Source: Rhizohabitans arisaemae (GTDB taxonomy: Bacteria; Actinomycetota; Actinomycetes; Streptosporangiales; Streptosporangiaceae). From it: 64,000 bases of DNA. Each line of letters begins with the position of its first letter. Position 1 is the first letter of the stretch. A model generated the notes under the pieces. That model had not been told where the DNA came from, did not search any database, and saw only the letters and a program-made list of their open reading frames with translations. Shown one piece after another: positions 42,792 to 49,880 of the stretch. The stretch covers positions 62,001 to 126,000 of the forward strand of contig NZ_BLRH01000060.1 of the NCBI RefSeq assembly GCF_025996515.1, read 5' to 3'. The position numbers and the translations under genes are program-made.

Positions 42792-44141
42792 GTGACTCCT
42801 GAGGAGATCGAAGCCGCGATCGCCGCCGGCATGCCGCAAGCCGTGGACGACCTCGCGCGACTCGTCGCCATCCCATCCGTGGCCTTCCCCGGCCACCCGA
42901 TCGAGCCCGTGCACGCCGCCGCCGCGGTGACCGAAGAGCTCCTGCGCAGCACCGGGCTGCCGCTCGTCCAGCAGATCCCGATCGAAGGCAGCTTCCCCGC
43001 GGTCTACGCCGAAGCCCCGGCACCCCCGGGAGCACCCACCGTGCTCCTCTACGCGCACTACGACGTCCAGCCGCCCGGCGAGCCGTCCCTGTGGCACACC
43101 CCGCCGTTCGAGCCGACCCTGCGGGACGGGAAGCTGTACGGCCGAGGCGCGGCGGACGACAAATCCGGCGTCATCGCCCACGTGGCCGCGTTGCGCGCCT
43201 TCGGCGGCCGGTTCCCGGTCGGCGTGAAGGTCATCGTCGAAGGCCAGGAGGAGTACGCCGGAGACCGCCTGGAGGCCTTCGCCGAAGCCAACCCCGAACT
43301 GTTCCGCGCCGACGCGATCATCGTCGCCGACAGCGGGAACCCGCGGATCGGCGAACCCGCGCTGACGACCTCCCTGCGCGGCATGGGGGCGTTCACCGTC
43401 GAGGTGCGCACCCTCCGCGGCGCGCTGCACAGCGGCCAGTTCGGCGGCGCGGCACCCGACGCGCTCGCCGCGCTCATCCGGATGCTCGCCACCCTCCACG
43501 ACGAGAGCGGCGAAGTCGCGATCCCCGGCCTGCCCCGCGGCGTCTGGCTCGGCCCCAGCCCCTCGGAAGAGGAGTTCCGCGCCAGCGCGGGCGTCCTTCC
43601 CGAGGTCAGCCTGGTCGGCGGAGGCTCCATCGCGGACCGGGTGTGGGCGTCGTACGCGGTCACCGTGACCGGGATCGACGCACCGTCCGTCGCCGGAGCG
43701 GCCAACGCCCTCCAGCCGTGGGCCCGAGCCCGGGTGACCGTCCGGGTACCCCCGGCCGGCGACCCCAAGACCACCCTCGACATCGTGATCGAGCACCTCC
43801 GGCGCACCGCCCCGTGGAACGTTCAGGTGGAGTTCACCGACCACGTCCTCGGCTCCGGCTTCCACTCCGGATCCGGCGGAACCCACCGGGCCGCGCTGGA
43901 ACGGGCGTTGGAGCGGGCGTACGGTCAGGCGCCGCGGGAAATCGGCGCGGGCGGCTCGATCCCCCTGGTGTCCAAGTTCTCCCACCTCTTCCCCACCGCG
44001 GAGATCTTCGTCTTCGGCGCCGAAGACGACGACGCGTCCATCCACGCCCCGAACGAGCGGGTCGACCTCCGCGAAGTCCACCGAACCGCCCTGACGGAAG
44101 CCCTGTTCCTGCACAGCCTGGCCAACCCCCTCGGCCTGTAG
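42792..44141 (+). CDS. M20-family dipeptidase / metallopeptidase
   Basis: A 449-residue zinc peptidase. Metal ligands are recognisable in VLLYAHYDVQPPGE (His and adjacent Asp), YGRGAADDKSG (bridging Asp), EGQEEYAGD (catalytic Glu and ligand) and, late, IHAPNERVDL (His). A dimerization domain with TSLRGMGAFTVEVRT interrupts the catalytic domain. It would cleave dipeptides or acylated amino acids in the cytoplasm. It starts at GTG 42792 after CGGGGG. It is divergent from the aminotransferase and may supply it with amino acids. Downstream lies the hairpin-rich region. Confidence 0.9.
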   Translation: MTPEEIEAAIAAGMPQAVDDLARLVAIPSVAFPGHPIEPVHAAAAVTEELLRSTGLPLVQQIPIEGSFPAVYAEAPAPPGAPTVLLYAHYDVQPPGEPSLWHTPPFEPTLRDGKLYGRGAADDKSGVIAHVAALRAFGGRFPVGVKVIVEGQEEYAGDRLEAFAEANPELFRADAIIVADSGNPRIGEPALTTSLRGMGAFTVEVRTLRGALHSGQFGGAAPDALAALIRMLATLHDESGEVAIPGLPRGVWLGPSPSEEEFRASAGVLPEVSLVGGGSIADRVWASYAVTVTGIDAPSVAGAANALQPWARARVTVRVPPAGDPKTTLDIVIEHLRRTAPWNVQVEFTDHVLGSGFHSGSGGTHRAALERALERAYGQAPREIGAGGSIPLVSKFSHLFPTAEIFVFGAEDDDASIHAPNERVDLREVHRTALTEALFLHSLANPLGL

Positions 44142-44161
44142 CGGTGGCCTGAAAGAGCCGT

Positions 44162-44193
44162 CGGGGTCACAACCACGGACGTGCGATACCCCG
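44162..44193 (+). repeat. Conserved-loop hairpin, copy 1
   Basis: Stem CGGGGT (44162-44167) / ACCCCG (44188-44193) encloses a 20-base loop containing ACAACCACGGACGTGCGA (44169-44186). The same 18 bases recur at 44244-44261. The stem differs from copies 2 and 3 but pairs fully. Confidence 0.75.
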
Positions 44194-44238
44194 TTAGGTG
44201 CGGTCGGGCTTACCTGGCCGAGCGGGTAGGTGTGGCCC

Positions 44239-44265
44239 CGGTTACAACCACGGACGTGCGAACCG
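44239..44265 (+). repeat. Conserved-loop hairpin, copy 2
   Basis: Stem CGGTT (44239-44243) / AACCG (44261-44265) around a 17-base loop (44244-44260) that is identical to copy 1. It is followed by CTTAAGAG and, about 25 bases later, CCTGTA, both of which are also found at the same distances after copy 3. Confidence 0.75.
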
Positions 44266-44317
44266 CCTTAAGAGAAGCCACCCTTACAAGCCTGTATTTT
44301 CTGACATCGACCGCGGT

Positions 44318-44354
44318 CGGTTCACGCCGGACAAAGACCGTCCGGCGCGAACCG
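44318..44354 (+). repeat. 14-bp hairpin after copy 2
   Basis: The arms at 44318-44332 and 44340-44354 pair at 14 of 15 positions (one A-C mismatch) around a seven-base loop. This is too strong for chance in a short interval, even in GC-rich DNA. Confidence 0.7.
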
Positions 44355-44359
44355 CCGTG

Positions 44360-44399
44360 CGCATTCGCCCGTCGCAAAGAGCGCGACGTGCGAAGTGCG
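44360..44399 (+). repeat. Stacked hairpin with internal loop
   Basis: TTCGC (44364-44368) and GTCGC (44371-44375) pair with GCGAC (44383-44387) and GCGAA (44390-44394) across a two-by-two internal loop. CGCA (44360-44363) and TGCG (44396-44399) extend it outward. Confidence 0.6.
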
Positions 44400-44527
44400 G
44401 ACGTAGCGCGACCAGCACCTAAGATCCAGCCGTACTTACCACCCGAACCCGGGAACCCCGTAAGAAACGTCGGGCCTGTCGGCTGCGGCCCTGCCCGGAT
44501 CATTCCTACGGGTCGGGCACGTGCGCG

Positions 44528-44619
44528 CTCGAAACGCCCCCGCGTCTGGACTGAGGAAGGATTCGTCGCGCCGGCGGCGAATCCTGACGAGGGAAGACGC
44601 GGGTTACCGGCGTTTCGAG
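44528..44619 (-). ncRNA. 92-base nested stem-loop, possible structured RNA
   Basis: Outer stem of 11 bp (44528-44538 with 44609-44619), five-base bulge, second stem of 9 bp (44539-44547 with 44595-44603), then an inner 11-bp stem (44559-44569 with 44574-44584, one G-T pair) closed by a four-base loop. Read on the minus strand, it lies about 60 bases after conserved-loop hairpin copy 3 and directly after the small hairpin 44622-44640, the same order as on the plus strand after copy 2. Assignment to RNA rather than DNA function, and the strand, are inferred. Confidence 0.5.
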
Positions 44620-44621
44620 CC

Positions 44622-44640
44622 GGCCGAGCGGAGCTCGGCC
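44622..44640 (-). repeat. 7-bp GC hairpin
   Basis: GGCCGAG (44622-44628) pairs with CTCGGCC (44634-44640) around a five-base loop. It lies between copy 3 and the nested 92-base structure. Confidence 0.65.
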
Positions 44641-44678
44641 CAAAGGTACAGGTCCTTAACAGCGACCGCTCTTAACAC

Positions 44679-44702
44679 GGTGAGCACGTCCGGGTTGTCA
44701 CC
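44679..44702 (-). repeat. Conserved-loop hairpin, copy 3 (inverted)
   Basis: On the minus strand the stem GGTGA / TCACC encloses the 14-base loop CAACCCGGACGTGC, the copy 1/2 loop with one base deleted and slightly shortened ends. The following minus-strand sequence (TGTTAAGAG, then CCTGTA) matches that following copy 2. An alternative larger pairing is CACGGT (44676-44681) with ACCGTG (44706-44711). Confidence 0.7.
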
Positions 44703-44745
44703 CTGACCGTGCTTACCGGACCAAGCGGACAGATGCGGCCCCGGC

Positions 44746-45273
44746 TCAGGCTCGTACGGGGAGGTCGTAGCGGCGGCGGACGCTGGAGCCCAGTTTGGCG
44801 ATGTCGGCGCCGTAGACGTGGATCGAGATCGCCGTGGTGTCGCCGGAGTTGTGTACCTGGTGGATGTCGCCGGGCGGGGCGAAGCCGCTGACCTCACCGG
44901 TCCGGTTGGCGGCCGCGGCGATCGGGACCAGGTATCCGTCTTCGAGCCGGTAGACGATCTCGTATTCGGTGCCTTGGACCACCCCGAAGGCGCACCAGGA
45001 GATGTGGTCGTGGACGGCGGTGCGCTGGCCGGGCTGCCAGACGAGGGCCACGATCGAGAAGCCGGGTTCAACGTGCAGCACGTGCTGGACGTAGTTCTCG
45101 GGGCTGCCGACCCGCTCTTCGGGGAGGAGGATGTCGGCGGTGGGCAGGTTCTCCTGGAGCGCCGCGGCGACCCGCCGGGCGGTTTCCTCGACGGTTCCGG
45201 GCCTGGCGACGGCGGCCCGGATCCCTGTGGCGAGTCGGGTGAGGCCTGGGCGGAGGAGAACTGTGGTGCTCAT
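44746..45273 (-). CDS. Cysteine dioxygenase-type cupin
   Basis: A 175-residue single-cupin iron enzyme of the cysteine dioxygenase family. The iron-binding histidines are in TAVHDHISWCAFGVV (His-x-His) and DIHQVHN (third His). Such enzymes oxidize the thiol of cysteine to cysteine sulfinate. It is divergent from a LysR gene with a 75-bp shared region containing nested inverted repeats, so LysR control is likely. It converges on the dipeptidase gene across the hairpin-rich region. Confidence 0.88.
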   Translation of the reverse strand: MSTTVLLRPGLTRLATGIRAAVARPGTVEETARRVAAALQENLPTADILLPEERVGSPENYVQHVLHVEPGFSIVALVWQPGQRTAVHDHISWCAFGVVQGTEYEIVYRLEDGYLVPIAAAANRTGEVSGFAPPGDIHQVHNSGDTTAISIHVYGADIAKLGSSVRRRYDLPVRA

Positions 45274-45297
45274 GCCTCCACGGTGCCTGTTCTCCGT

Positions 45298-45348
45298 CTA
45301 TTAAGTCCAATGCGTATATCGTGGGACTTCCATAGATATAGTTAATAG
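45298..45348. promoter_or_regulatory. Nested inverted repeats, likely LysR operator
   Basis: CTATTAA (45298-45304) and TTAATAG (45342-45348) form outer arms, and AAGTCC (45303-45308) with GGACTT (45324-45329) form inner arms. Both lie in the short divergent region between the cysteine dioxygenase and LysR genes. LysR regulators bind such interrupted palindromes and commonly control the divergent gene and themselves. Confidence 0.6.
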
Positions 45349-46269
45349 ATGCTGGATATCGTACGGCTACGCGTGCTCGCAGCGGTCGCCCGCCACGGCA
45401 CGGTGACCGCCGCGGCCCAGGCGCTGCACTACTCCCAGCCCTCGGTCAGCCACCACCTGGCGAAGCTGGAGGCCGAGACCGGCGCCAAGCTCATTCAGCG
45501 GGTCGGCCGGGGGGTCCGCCTCACCGATGCCGGCCGACTCCTCGCCGAACGCGCCGCCGAGATCCTCGGCCGGATCGACGCCGCCGAGGCCGAGCTCGCC
45601 GCGCACGTCGGGCTCAGGTCGGGCCGGGTCCGGCTGGCCGCCTTCCCGTCCGCGCTGGGCACCTTCGTCCCGGAGGCCGCGTTCCGGCTCGCCCAGGAGC
45701 ACCCGGCGCTGGAGCTCCAGCTCGTCGAGGCCGAGCCGCCCGAGGCGCTGCGGATGCTCCGCGCCGGATACGTCGACGTCGCCGTGGTCTTCCGCTACCA
45801 GGGCTCCGACCCCGAGGAACCGGGCATCCGGGCCACTCCGCTCCTGGACGAGCCGAGCTATCTGGTCCTGCCCACCGGCGATCCCCGCCCGTCCGACCTC
45901 TCCGCGCACGCCGGCTCCCGGTGGATCGCCGGGTGCGACCGATGCCGCAGCCACCTGCTTGACGCCTGCGAAACCCGGGGTTTCTCCCCGCACATCGTCT
46001 TCACCACCGACGACTTCGTCGCGGTCCAGGCCCTGGTCGCCGCCGGACTGGGGGTGACCGTCCTCCCCGGGCTCGCCCTCGCCGCGCACCGCCATCCCCG
46101 GGTGGCCGCCACGCAGCTCCCCGGATCGACCCGGCACGTCCTCGCCGCCACGTACGGGGCGCCGCCCGACCCCCCGGCCACCGCGGTGCTCCTGCGGGCG
46201 CTGACCCGCGCGACCGAGGACGGGGAGGTCTCGGCCGCGGGCGCGAGTGAGGTTAGCCTGTCCTCATAG
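45349..46269 (+). CDS. LysR-family transcriptional regulator
   Basis: A 306-residue regulator. The N-terminal winged helix-turn-helix contains LRVLAAVARHGTVTAAAQAL, YSQPSVSHHLAKLE and the wing LIQRVGRGVRLTDAG. The rest (about 90-290) is a periplasmic-binding-like co-inducer domain. By position, it probably controls the divergent cysteine dioxygenase gene; cysteine or a metabolite may be the inducer (inference). It ends 20 bp before the next gene. Confidence 0.93.
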   Translation: MLDIVRLRVLAAVARHGTVTAAAQALHYSQPSVSHHLAKLEAETGAKLIQRVGRGVRLTDAGRLLAERAAEILGRIDAAEAELAAHVGLRSGRVRLAAFPSALGTFVPEAAFRLAQEHPALELQLVEAEPPEALRMLRAGYVDVAVVFRYQGSDPEEPGIRATPLLDEPSYLVLPTGDPRPSDLSAHAGSRWIAGCDRCRSHLLDACETRGFSPHIVFTTDDFVAVQALVAAGLGVTVLPGLALAAHRHPRVAATQLPGSTRHVLAATYGAPPDPPATAVLLRALTRATEDGEVSAAGASEVSLSS

Positions 46270-46288
46270 CCCCCAGCCAAGGACAGCC

Positions 46289-47884
46289 GTGAACAAACGC
46301 ACCGTGCGGATCTGCATCGGCTTCACCGTCCTCGTCGTCGCCCTCGTCTACCTGGCCGGGACCGTGTCGGGCGCCGAACTCGGCCGTGCCGTGCGCGCGG
46401 TGCTCGCCGACCCCGTCGAGCTCCTTGCCGCCCTCGCCCTGTACGGCGCGGCCTTCTGGCTCCGCACCGTCTCCTGGCGGCTCACCCTCCCCGGCCTCTC
46501 CTTGGGCCAGGGCTGGGCCGCGCTCCACGTCTCCCTGCTCGGCAACCACGTCCTGCCGTTCCGGCTGGGTGAGGCGCTCCGGGTCACCAGCGTGCTCCGG
46601 CGCACCGAGATCACCTTCGGACCGGCCACCGCGTCCACCGTCACCCTCCGCGCCGCCGACCTGCTGGCGGTCCTGCTGCTCGCCGCCGTCGCCGCGCCCT
46701 CCCTGGTCGCCGCGCTCGCCGGTGGCTGGGTCTGGATACTTGCGGCGGCGATGGCCGTGGTCTGCGTCGCCGGGTTCGTCTGGCTGCGCCGCCGTACCGA
46801 GCTCAAAGCCCACCTGCTTCCGGTGGTCCTGGTGCTGGCCGCGCTCGCCTGGGTCCTGGAGTCGGCCGTGGTCTACCAGGTCGCGCACCTGGCCGGGGCC
46901 GCGATCTCGCCGTACGACGCGGTCGCGGTGACCGCGGTCACGATCGCCGCGCAGACCGTCGCGGTCACCCCGGGCGGTTTCGGCTCCTACGAGGCCGCGG
47001 CGACCGCCGCCCTGGCCGCGCTGGGGATCCCGGCGGGGATCGGGTTCGCGGTGGCGCTCGTCACCCATGCCGTGAAGACCGGCTACTCCTTGATCGCAGG
47101 GGCGGTCGCGCTGCTGGTCCCGGCACCGTCCTACTGGGGCCGGGTACGGCTGCCGCGGGCCCTTCCGGCGCGACCGGAGCCGCGGGCCGTACCCGCGGGC
47201 GCCCCGGTCGTCGCGTTCATCCCGGTCTTCAACGAGGAGGAGACGGTCGGGCAGGTGGTCCGCCGGCTCCCCGCCACCGTCGGCGGACGCGAGCTCGTCG
47301 TGCTCGCCGTCGACGACGGGTCGACGGACCGCTCCGCCGCGGCCGCCTCCGCCGCGGGGGCGCGGGTGATCGCCCAGCCGCGCAACCTCGGGCTCGGCGC
47401 CGCGGTCCGCCGCGGGCTCGCCGAGGCGGCCGCCCTCGGGCCCGCCGCGGTGATCTACCTGGACGCGGACGGGGAGTACTTCCCCGAGGACGCCGAAAGC
47501 CTGGCGGCGCCGATCCTCGCGGGCGAGGCCGACTACGTGGTGGGCTCACGGTTCTCCGGCGAGATCCGGCGGATGCTCCCGCACCGGCGGTTCGGCAACC
47601 GGGTGCTGACCCGCTGGGTCCGCTGGCTCACCCGGCGGCGCGATCTCACCGACGGCCAGAGCGGCTACCGTGCCTTCTCCCCGGCGGCGGCCCGGGACGC
47701 CGAGGTGATCCACGACTACAACTACGCCCAGGTGCTCACCCTGGACCTGCTGGCCAAAGGGTACGTCTACCGCGAAGTGCCCATCCGGTACGCGTTCCGG
47801 GAGTCCGGTGAGTCCTTCGTCAAGCTCGGCCGCTACCTGCGCAAGGTCGTCCCCGCCGTCCACCGCGAACTCAACTCCCCCTGA
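46289..47884 (+). CDS. Flippase-like membrane domain fused to family 2 glycosyltransferase
   Basis: A 531-residue fusion. The N-terminal half (about 1-275) is a multi-helix lysylphosphatidylglycerol-flippase-like (UPF0104) domain with the typical WRLTLPG, GNHVLPFRLGEALR and VTPGGFGSYEAA motifs. The C-terminal half (about 300-531) is a GT2 glycosyltransferase of the dolichyl-phosphate-sugar synthase type: AFIPVFNEEETVG, AVDDGSTD, YLDADGEY and the RDLTDGQSGYRAF region. Together they suggest synthesis and flipping of a polyprenyl-phosphate sugar. GTG 46289 has AAGGA just upstream; the start at 46247 is unlikely. Its 3' end has been partly duplicated downstream. Confidence 0.86.
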   Translation: MNKRTVRICIGFTVLVVALVYLAGTVSGAELGRAVRAVLADPVELLAALALYGAAFWLRTVSWRLTLPGLSLGQGWAALHVSLLGNHVLPFRLGEALRVTSVLRRTEITFGPATASTVTLRAADLLAVLLLAAVAAPSLVAALAGGWVWILAAAMAVVCVAGFVWLRRRTELKAHLLPVVLVLAALAWVLESAVVYQVAHLAGAAISPYDAVAVTAVTIAAQTVAVTPGGFGSYEAAATAALAALGIPAGIGFAVALVTHAVKTGYSLIAGAVALLVPAPSYWGRVRLPRALPARPEPRAVPAGAPVVAFIPVFNEEETVGQVVRRLPATVGGRELVVLAVDDGSTDRSAAAASAAGARVIAQPRNLGLGAAVRRGLAEAAALGPAAVIYLDADGEYFPEDAESLAAPILAGEADYVVGSRFSGEIRRMLPHRRFGNRVLTRWVRWLTRRRDLTDGQSGYRAFSPAAARDAEVIHDYNYAQVLTLDLLAKGYVYREVPIRYAFRESGESFVKLGRYLRKVVPAVHRELNSP

Positions 47885-47885
47885 C

Positions 47886-47914
47886 GCGCCGGGGGAACCC
47901 GCAACCCCCGGCGC
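47886..47914 (+). terminator. Hairpin terminator after the flippase-glycosyltransferase gene
   Basis: GCGCCGGGGG (47886-47895) and CCCCCGGCGC (47905-47914) form a perfect 10-bp stem with a nine-base loop, one base after the stop codon. There is no T-run, as usual in actinobacteria. Confidence 0.65.
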
Positions 47915-47970
47915 CGTCCACCCGAACCGGAGCCCGGCGCCGAAACACCGGCCCCGGATCCGATACGGGC

Positions 47971-48060
47971 TACCGCGAGGGCGGTGAGTCCTTCTGCGGA
48001 CTCGGCCGCCACCGCGGCAAGGTCGTCGCCGCCGTACACCGCGAACCGAACGGCCCCTGA
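47971..48060 (+). pseudogene. Duplicated 90-bp tail of the flippase-glycosyltransferase gene
   Basis: Its translation (REGGESFCGLGR..., then GKVVAAVHREPNGP, stop) parallels the true C terminus at 47795-47884 (RESGESFVKLGR..., RKVVPAVHRELNSP, stop) residue by residue at equal length. It has no start and no upstream gene body, so it is a stranded duplicate or the trace of a recombined paralogue. Confidence 0.75.
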
Positions 48061-48067
48061 AGACCGG

Positions 48068-49102
48068 CTATCTGAGCCGCAGGCTGTCCAGCAGGTTCGC
48101 GGTGTCCAAGGTCACATGGGGGGCGATGGCGTGATACGCCCAGACGTGCACCCATGCGTTGCCGGTGCGCAGGGTCAGGACGGACTTGATGAGCCCCGGG
48201 CCGAAGTACTGCAAGGTCAGGAAGATCACCGTGAGGGCTCCCCCTGCCATCGTGTCGTAGACGGCCCAGGACTCGAAGGCGTGGATGACGGCGTAGGCGA
48301 CCCCGCCGAGGATCGCGGTCGTCACGACCGAGCCGGTCAGGCGGGCGAGACGAGGCAGCAGAATCGCGTAGATGAAGATCATGATGGGCAGCACCGTGCC
48401 GACGAGGTTCACGGTGAAGGCGAGCGGCACCCCCATCAGCAGCTGCGCCGGCGTGAGCTGCAGGATCTCATCGCTCACACTGGCGAGCTCCGCAGCTCCC
48501 TCCACGACAAGGATCACCGCGATGAGGATCGCGTCGCCGCGGCGGTCCGCCGAGCGCAGATTGAGCTGGACGTTGGTGTAACCGAGGCGGCGGAAGGCGA
48601 GATAGGGCAGAACGGCGAAGAACACGAAGTTGTACGCCGCCCAGCCCAGCACCCAGCCGAGCTCCAGCGTCTGGTTGTGGAGACCGTGGATGGTGCCGGG
48701 GAGGTGCAGGCTGTAGGCGTGCTCCCCCGCGAGGTGGCCGATCGCGAGCCCCCCGAGGCTCACGGCGATCCCGTATCCGATCAGGACGGCGGTCTCGGTA
48801 CGCGCCGTGGCCCGCTCGGGGGCCCTGGCGGCGAGGTCGACGCGCGGGCGACGCCGGGTTATCGCGACGGCGATAAGGATGAGGACGACGGCGACGAGCA
48901 GGTTGAGCTGCCCGTTGATCACCTCGGTCTCCACGGGCAGCCGTTCGCTCCCCCGGATGAAGGGGAGCTCGCCCCCGGCGAGGGGAAAGACCGCGAGGCT
49001 GCCCAGGACCCAGAGCAGCGCCGTTATCCACACGCTGCGGCTTCGCAGGAGTGTTGAGAACCCGCCCTGCGACGATGCCGGTGCCGTCTTCTCGACTGAC
49101 AT
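48068..49102 (-). CDS. Polytopic membrane protein, CPBP-like
   Basis: A 344-residue protein with about eight hydrophobic helices. Late helices contain AYAVIHAFESWAVYD and HVWAYHAIAPHV, which resemble the His-containing motifs of CPBP (CAAX protease-like) membrane proteins, but the usual Glu-Glu-x3-Arg motif is not evident (only VVEGAAELASV), so the assignment is weak. It is divergent from a TetR gene, and the shared region has a perfect palindrome, so it is the likely repressed target. Function is unknown. Confidence 0.6.
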   Translation of the reverse strand: MSVEKTAPASSQGGFSTLLRSRSVWITALLWVLGSLAVFPLAGGELPFIRGSERLPVETEVINGQLNLLVAVVLILIAVAITRRRPRVDLAARAPERATARTETAVLIGYGIAVSLGGLAIGHLAGEHAYSLHLPGTIHGLHNQTLELGWVLGWAAYNFVFFAVLPYLAFRRLGYTNVQLNLRSADRRGDAILIAVILVVEGAAELASVSDEILQLTPAQLLMGVPLAFTVNLVGTVLPIMIFIYAILLPRLARLTGSVVTTAILGGVAYAVIHAFESWAVYDTMAGGALTVIFLTLQYFGPGLIKSVLTLRTGNAWVHVWAYHAIAPHVTLDTANLLDSLRLR

Positions 49103-49130
49103 GAATCCCCCTATTTAGCTACAACACCGT

Positions 49131-49157
49131 GCAATAGCTAGAGCATGTAGCTATTGC
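49131..49157. promoter_or_regulatory. Perfect palindromic operator for the TetR regulator
   Basis: GCAATAGCTA (49131-49140) and TAGCTATTGC (49148-49157) form a 10-bp perfect inverted repeat with a seven-base spacer. It lies between the divergent TetR gene and the membrane protein gene, in AT-richer DNA, fitting an autoregulatory TetR operator. Confidence 0.8.
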
Positions 49158-49179
49158 GGCAAGGTGTCAAGATGGATTC

Positions 49180-49875
49180 ATGCACTCCGACACCCGAGAC
49201 CCGGAACACGAACCGCGCTCACCGCGTGCGCGATACCGGGACCAGCTGAAACGGGAGATCAAAGATGTGGCCCGGCGGCAGCTCGCCGAGCTGGGCGGCG
49301 CGGGACAGCTCTCCCTCAACGCCGTGGCGCGGGAGCTCGGGATGCGCGGACCCTCGCTCTACCGCTACTTCGAATCCCGGGACGCCCTCATCACCGCGCT
49401 CCTCGTCGACGCCTACGCCGACCTCCACCACACCCTCGAAGGCGTGGTCGCCGACGCGCGGAACCGCGGTGAGCCCCCTGCGGAGCACCTACGGAGTTGC
49501 GCACGGGCCTACCGGGGGTGGGGGCTGGCCAACCCGGAGTTGTTCGACCTGCTCTACGGGCGCCCCGTCCCCGGGTACCACGCCCCACCGCAGACCGGGC
49601 CGATGGCACGCGGGAGCATGCAGCTGTTCACCGGCCTGGTTCGCGCGGTGCGCATGCGCCAGGAGCCCTCACCTCCGGCACCCGTCGCGGAACCGGTGGC
49701 CCCCGACGCGGATCAGGATTTTCTCCTCGCGGTTCAGCTGGCGGCCGGTTGCCACGGACTCCTCGTCCTTGAGCTCCACGGTCACCTCGCCCAGATGGCG
49801 CCCGACCCCGCCGCGCTCTACGAGGCCCAGCTGGACGCGATCCTCGATCGAATCCTCACGGCCGGTCCGGGATAG
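49180..49875 (+). CDS. TetR/AcrR-family transcriptional regulator
   Basis: A 231-residue repressor. The N-terminal helix-turn-helix contains IKDVARRQLAELGGAGQLSL, AVARELGMRGPSLYRYFESRDAL; the C-terminal ligand domain includes RAYRGWGLANPELFDLLYG, a motif of the WHG-type TetR C-terminal family. It is divergent from the CPBP-like membrane protein and has a palindrome within 50 bp of its start, so self- and neighbour-regulation is likely. The ligand is unknown. Confidence 0.9.
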   Translation: MHSDTRDPEHEPRSPRARYRDQLKREIKDVARRQLAELGGAGQLSLNAVARELGMRGPSLYRYFESRDALITALLVDAYADLHHTLEGVVADARNRGEPPAEHLRSCARAYRGWGLANPELFDLLYGRPVPGYHAPPQTGPMARGSMQLFTGLVRAVRMRQEPSPPAPVAEPVAPDADQDFLLAVQLAAGCHGLLVLELHGHLAQMAPDPAALYEAQLDAILDRILTAGPG

Positions 49876-49880
49876 CCGGG

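Larger units (their letters stand above)
44142..44745. other. 604-bp non-coding region packed with hairpins
   Basis: Between the convergent dipeptidase and cysteine dioxygenase genes I find no convincing gene. Instead, almost the whole region folds into stem-loops: three related conserved-loop hairpins (44162-44193, 44239-44265, 44679-44702), two GC hairpins (44318-44354, 44360-44399), a nested 92-base structure (44528-44619), a 7-bp hairpin (44622-44640), and weaker pairs at 44435-44464 and 44488-44518. TTA codons, which are rare in such genomes, lie at the same place in two repeat copies, which argues against translation. The homologous part extends beyond the hairpins: copy 2 on the plus strand and copy 3 on the minus strand align over about 60 bp. 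Confidence 0.75.

Noticed and set aside
44169-44261. Two identical 18-base repeats 75 bp apart, considered as a CRISPR array
   Set aside because: Only two direct copies plus one inverted copy, no regular spacers and no cas genes.
44181-44675. A 164-codon open frame through the hairpin region, whose repeat copies also translate to similar peptides (DVRTALRE... and DVLTVLRA...)
   Set aside because: Differences between copies are not concentrated at third codon positions, TTA codons are retained, there is no ribosome site, and the stems stay paired despite base changes. Nucleic-acid structure explains the similarity better than coding.
44239-44706. Insertion sequence bounded by inverted repeats (copies 2 and 3)
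   Set aside because: No transposase frame lies between them and no target-site duplication is evident; a miniature element remains possible and is noted as an alternative in the findings.
44604-45071. A 155-codon minus-strand frame across the cysteine dioxygenase 3' end
   Set aside because: Ser/Pro/Thr-rich shadow of the real gene, running on into the conserved-loop hairpin.
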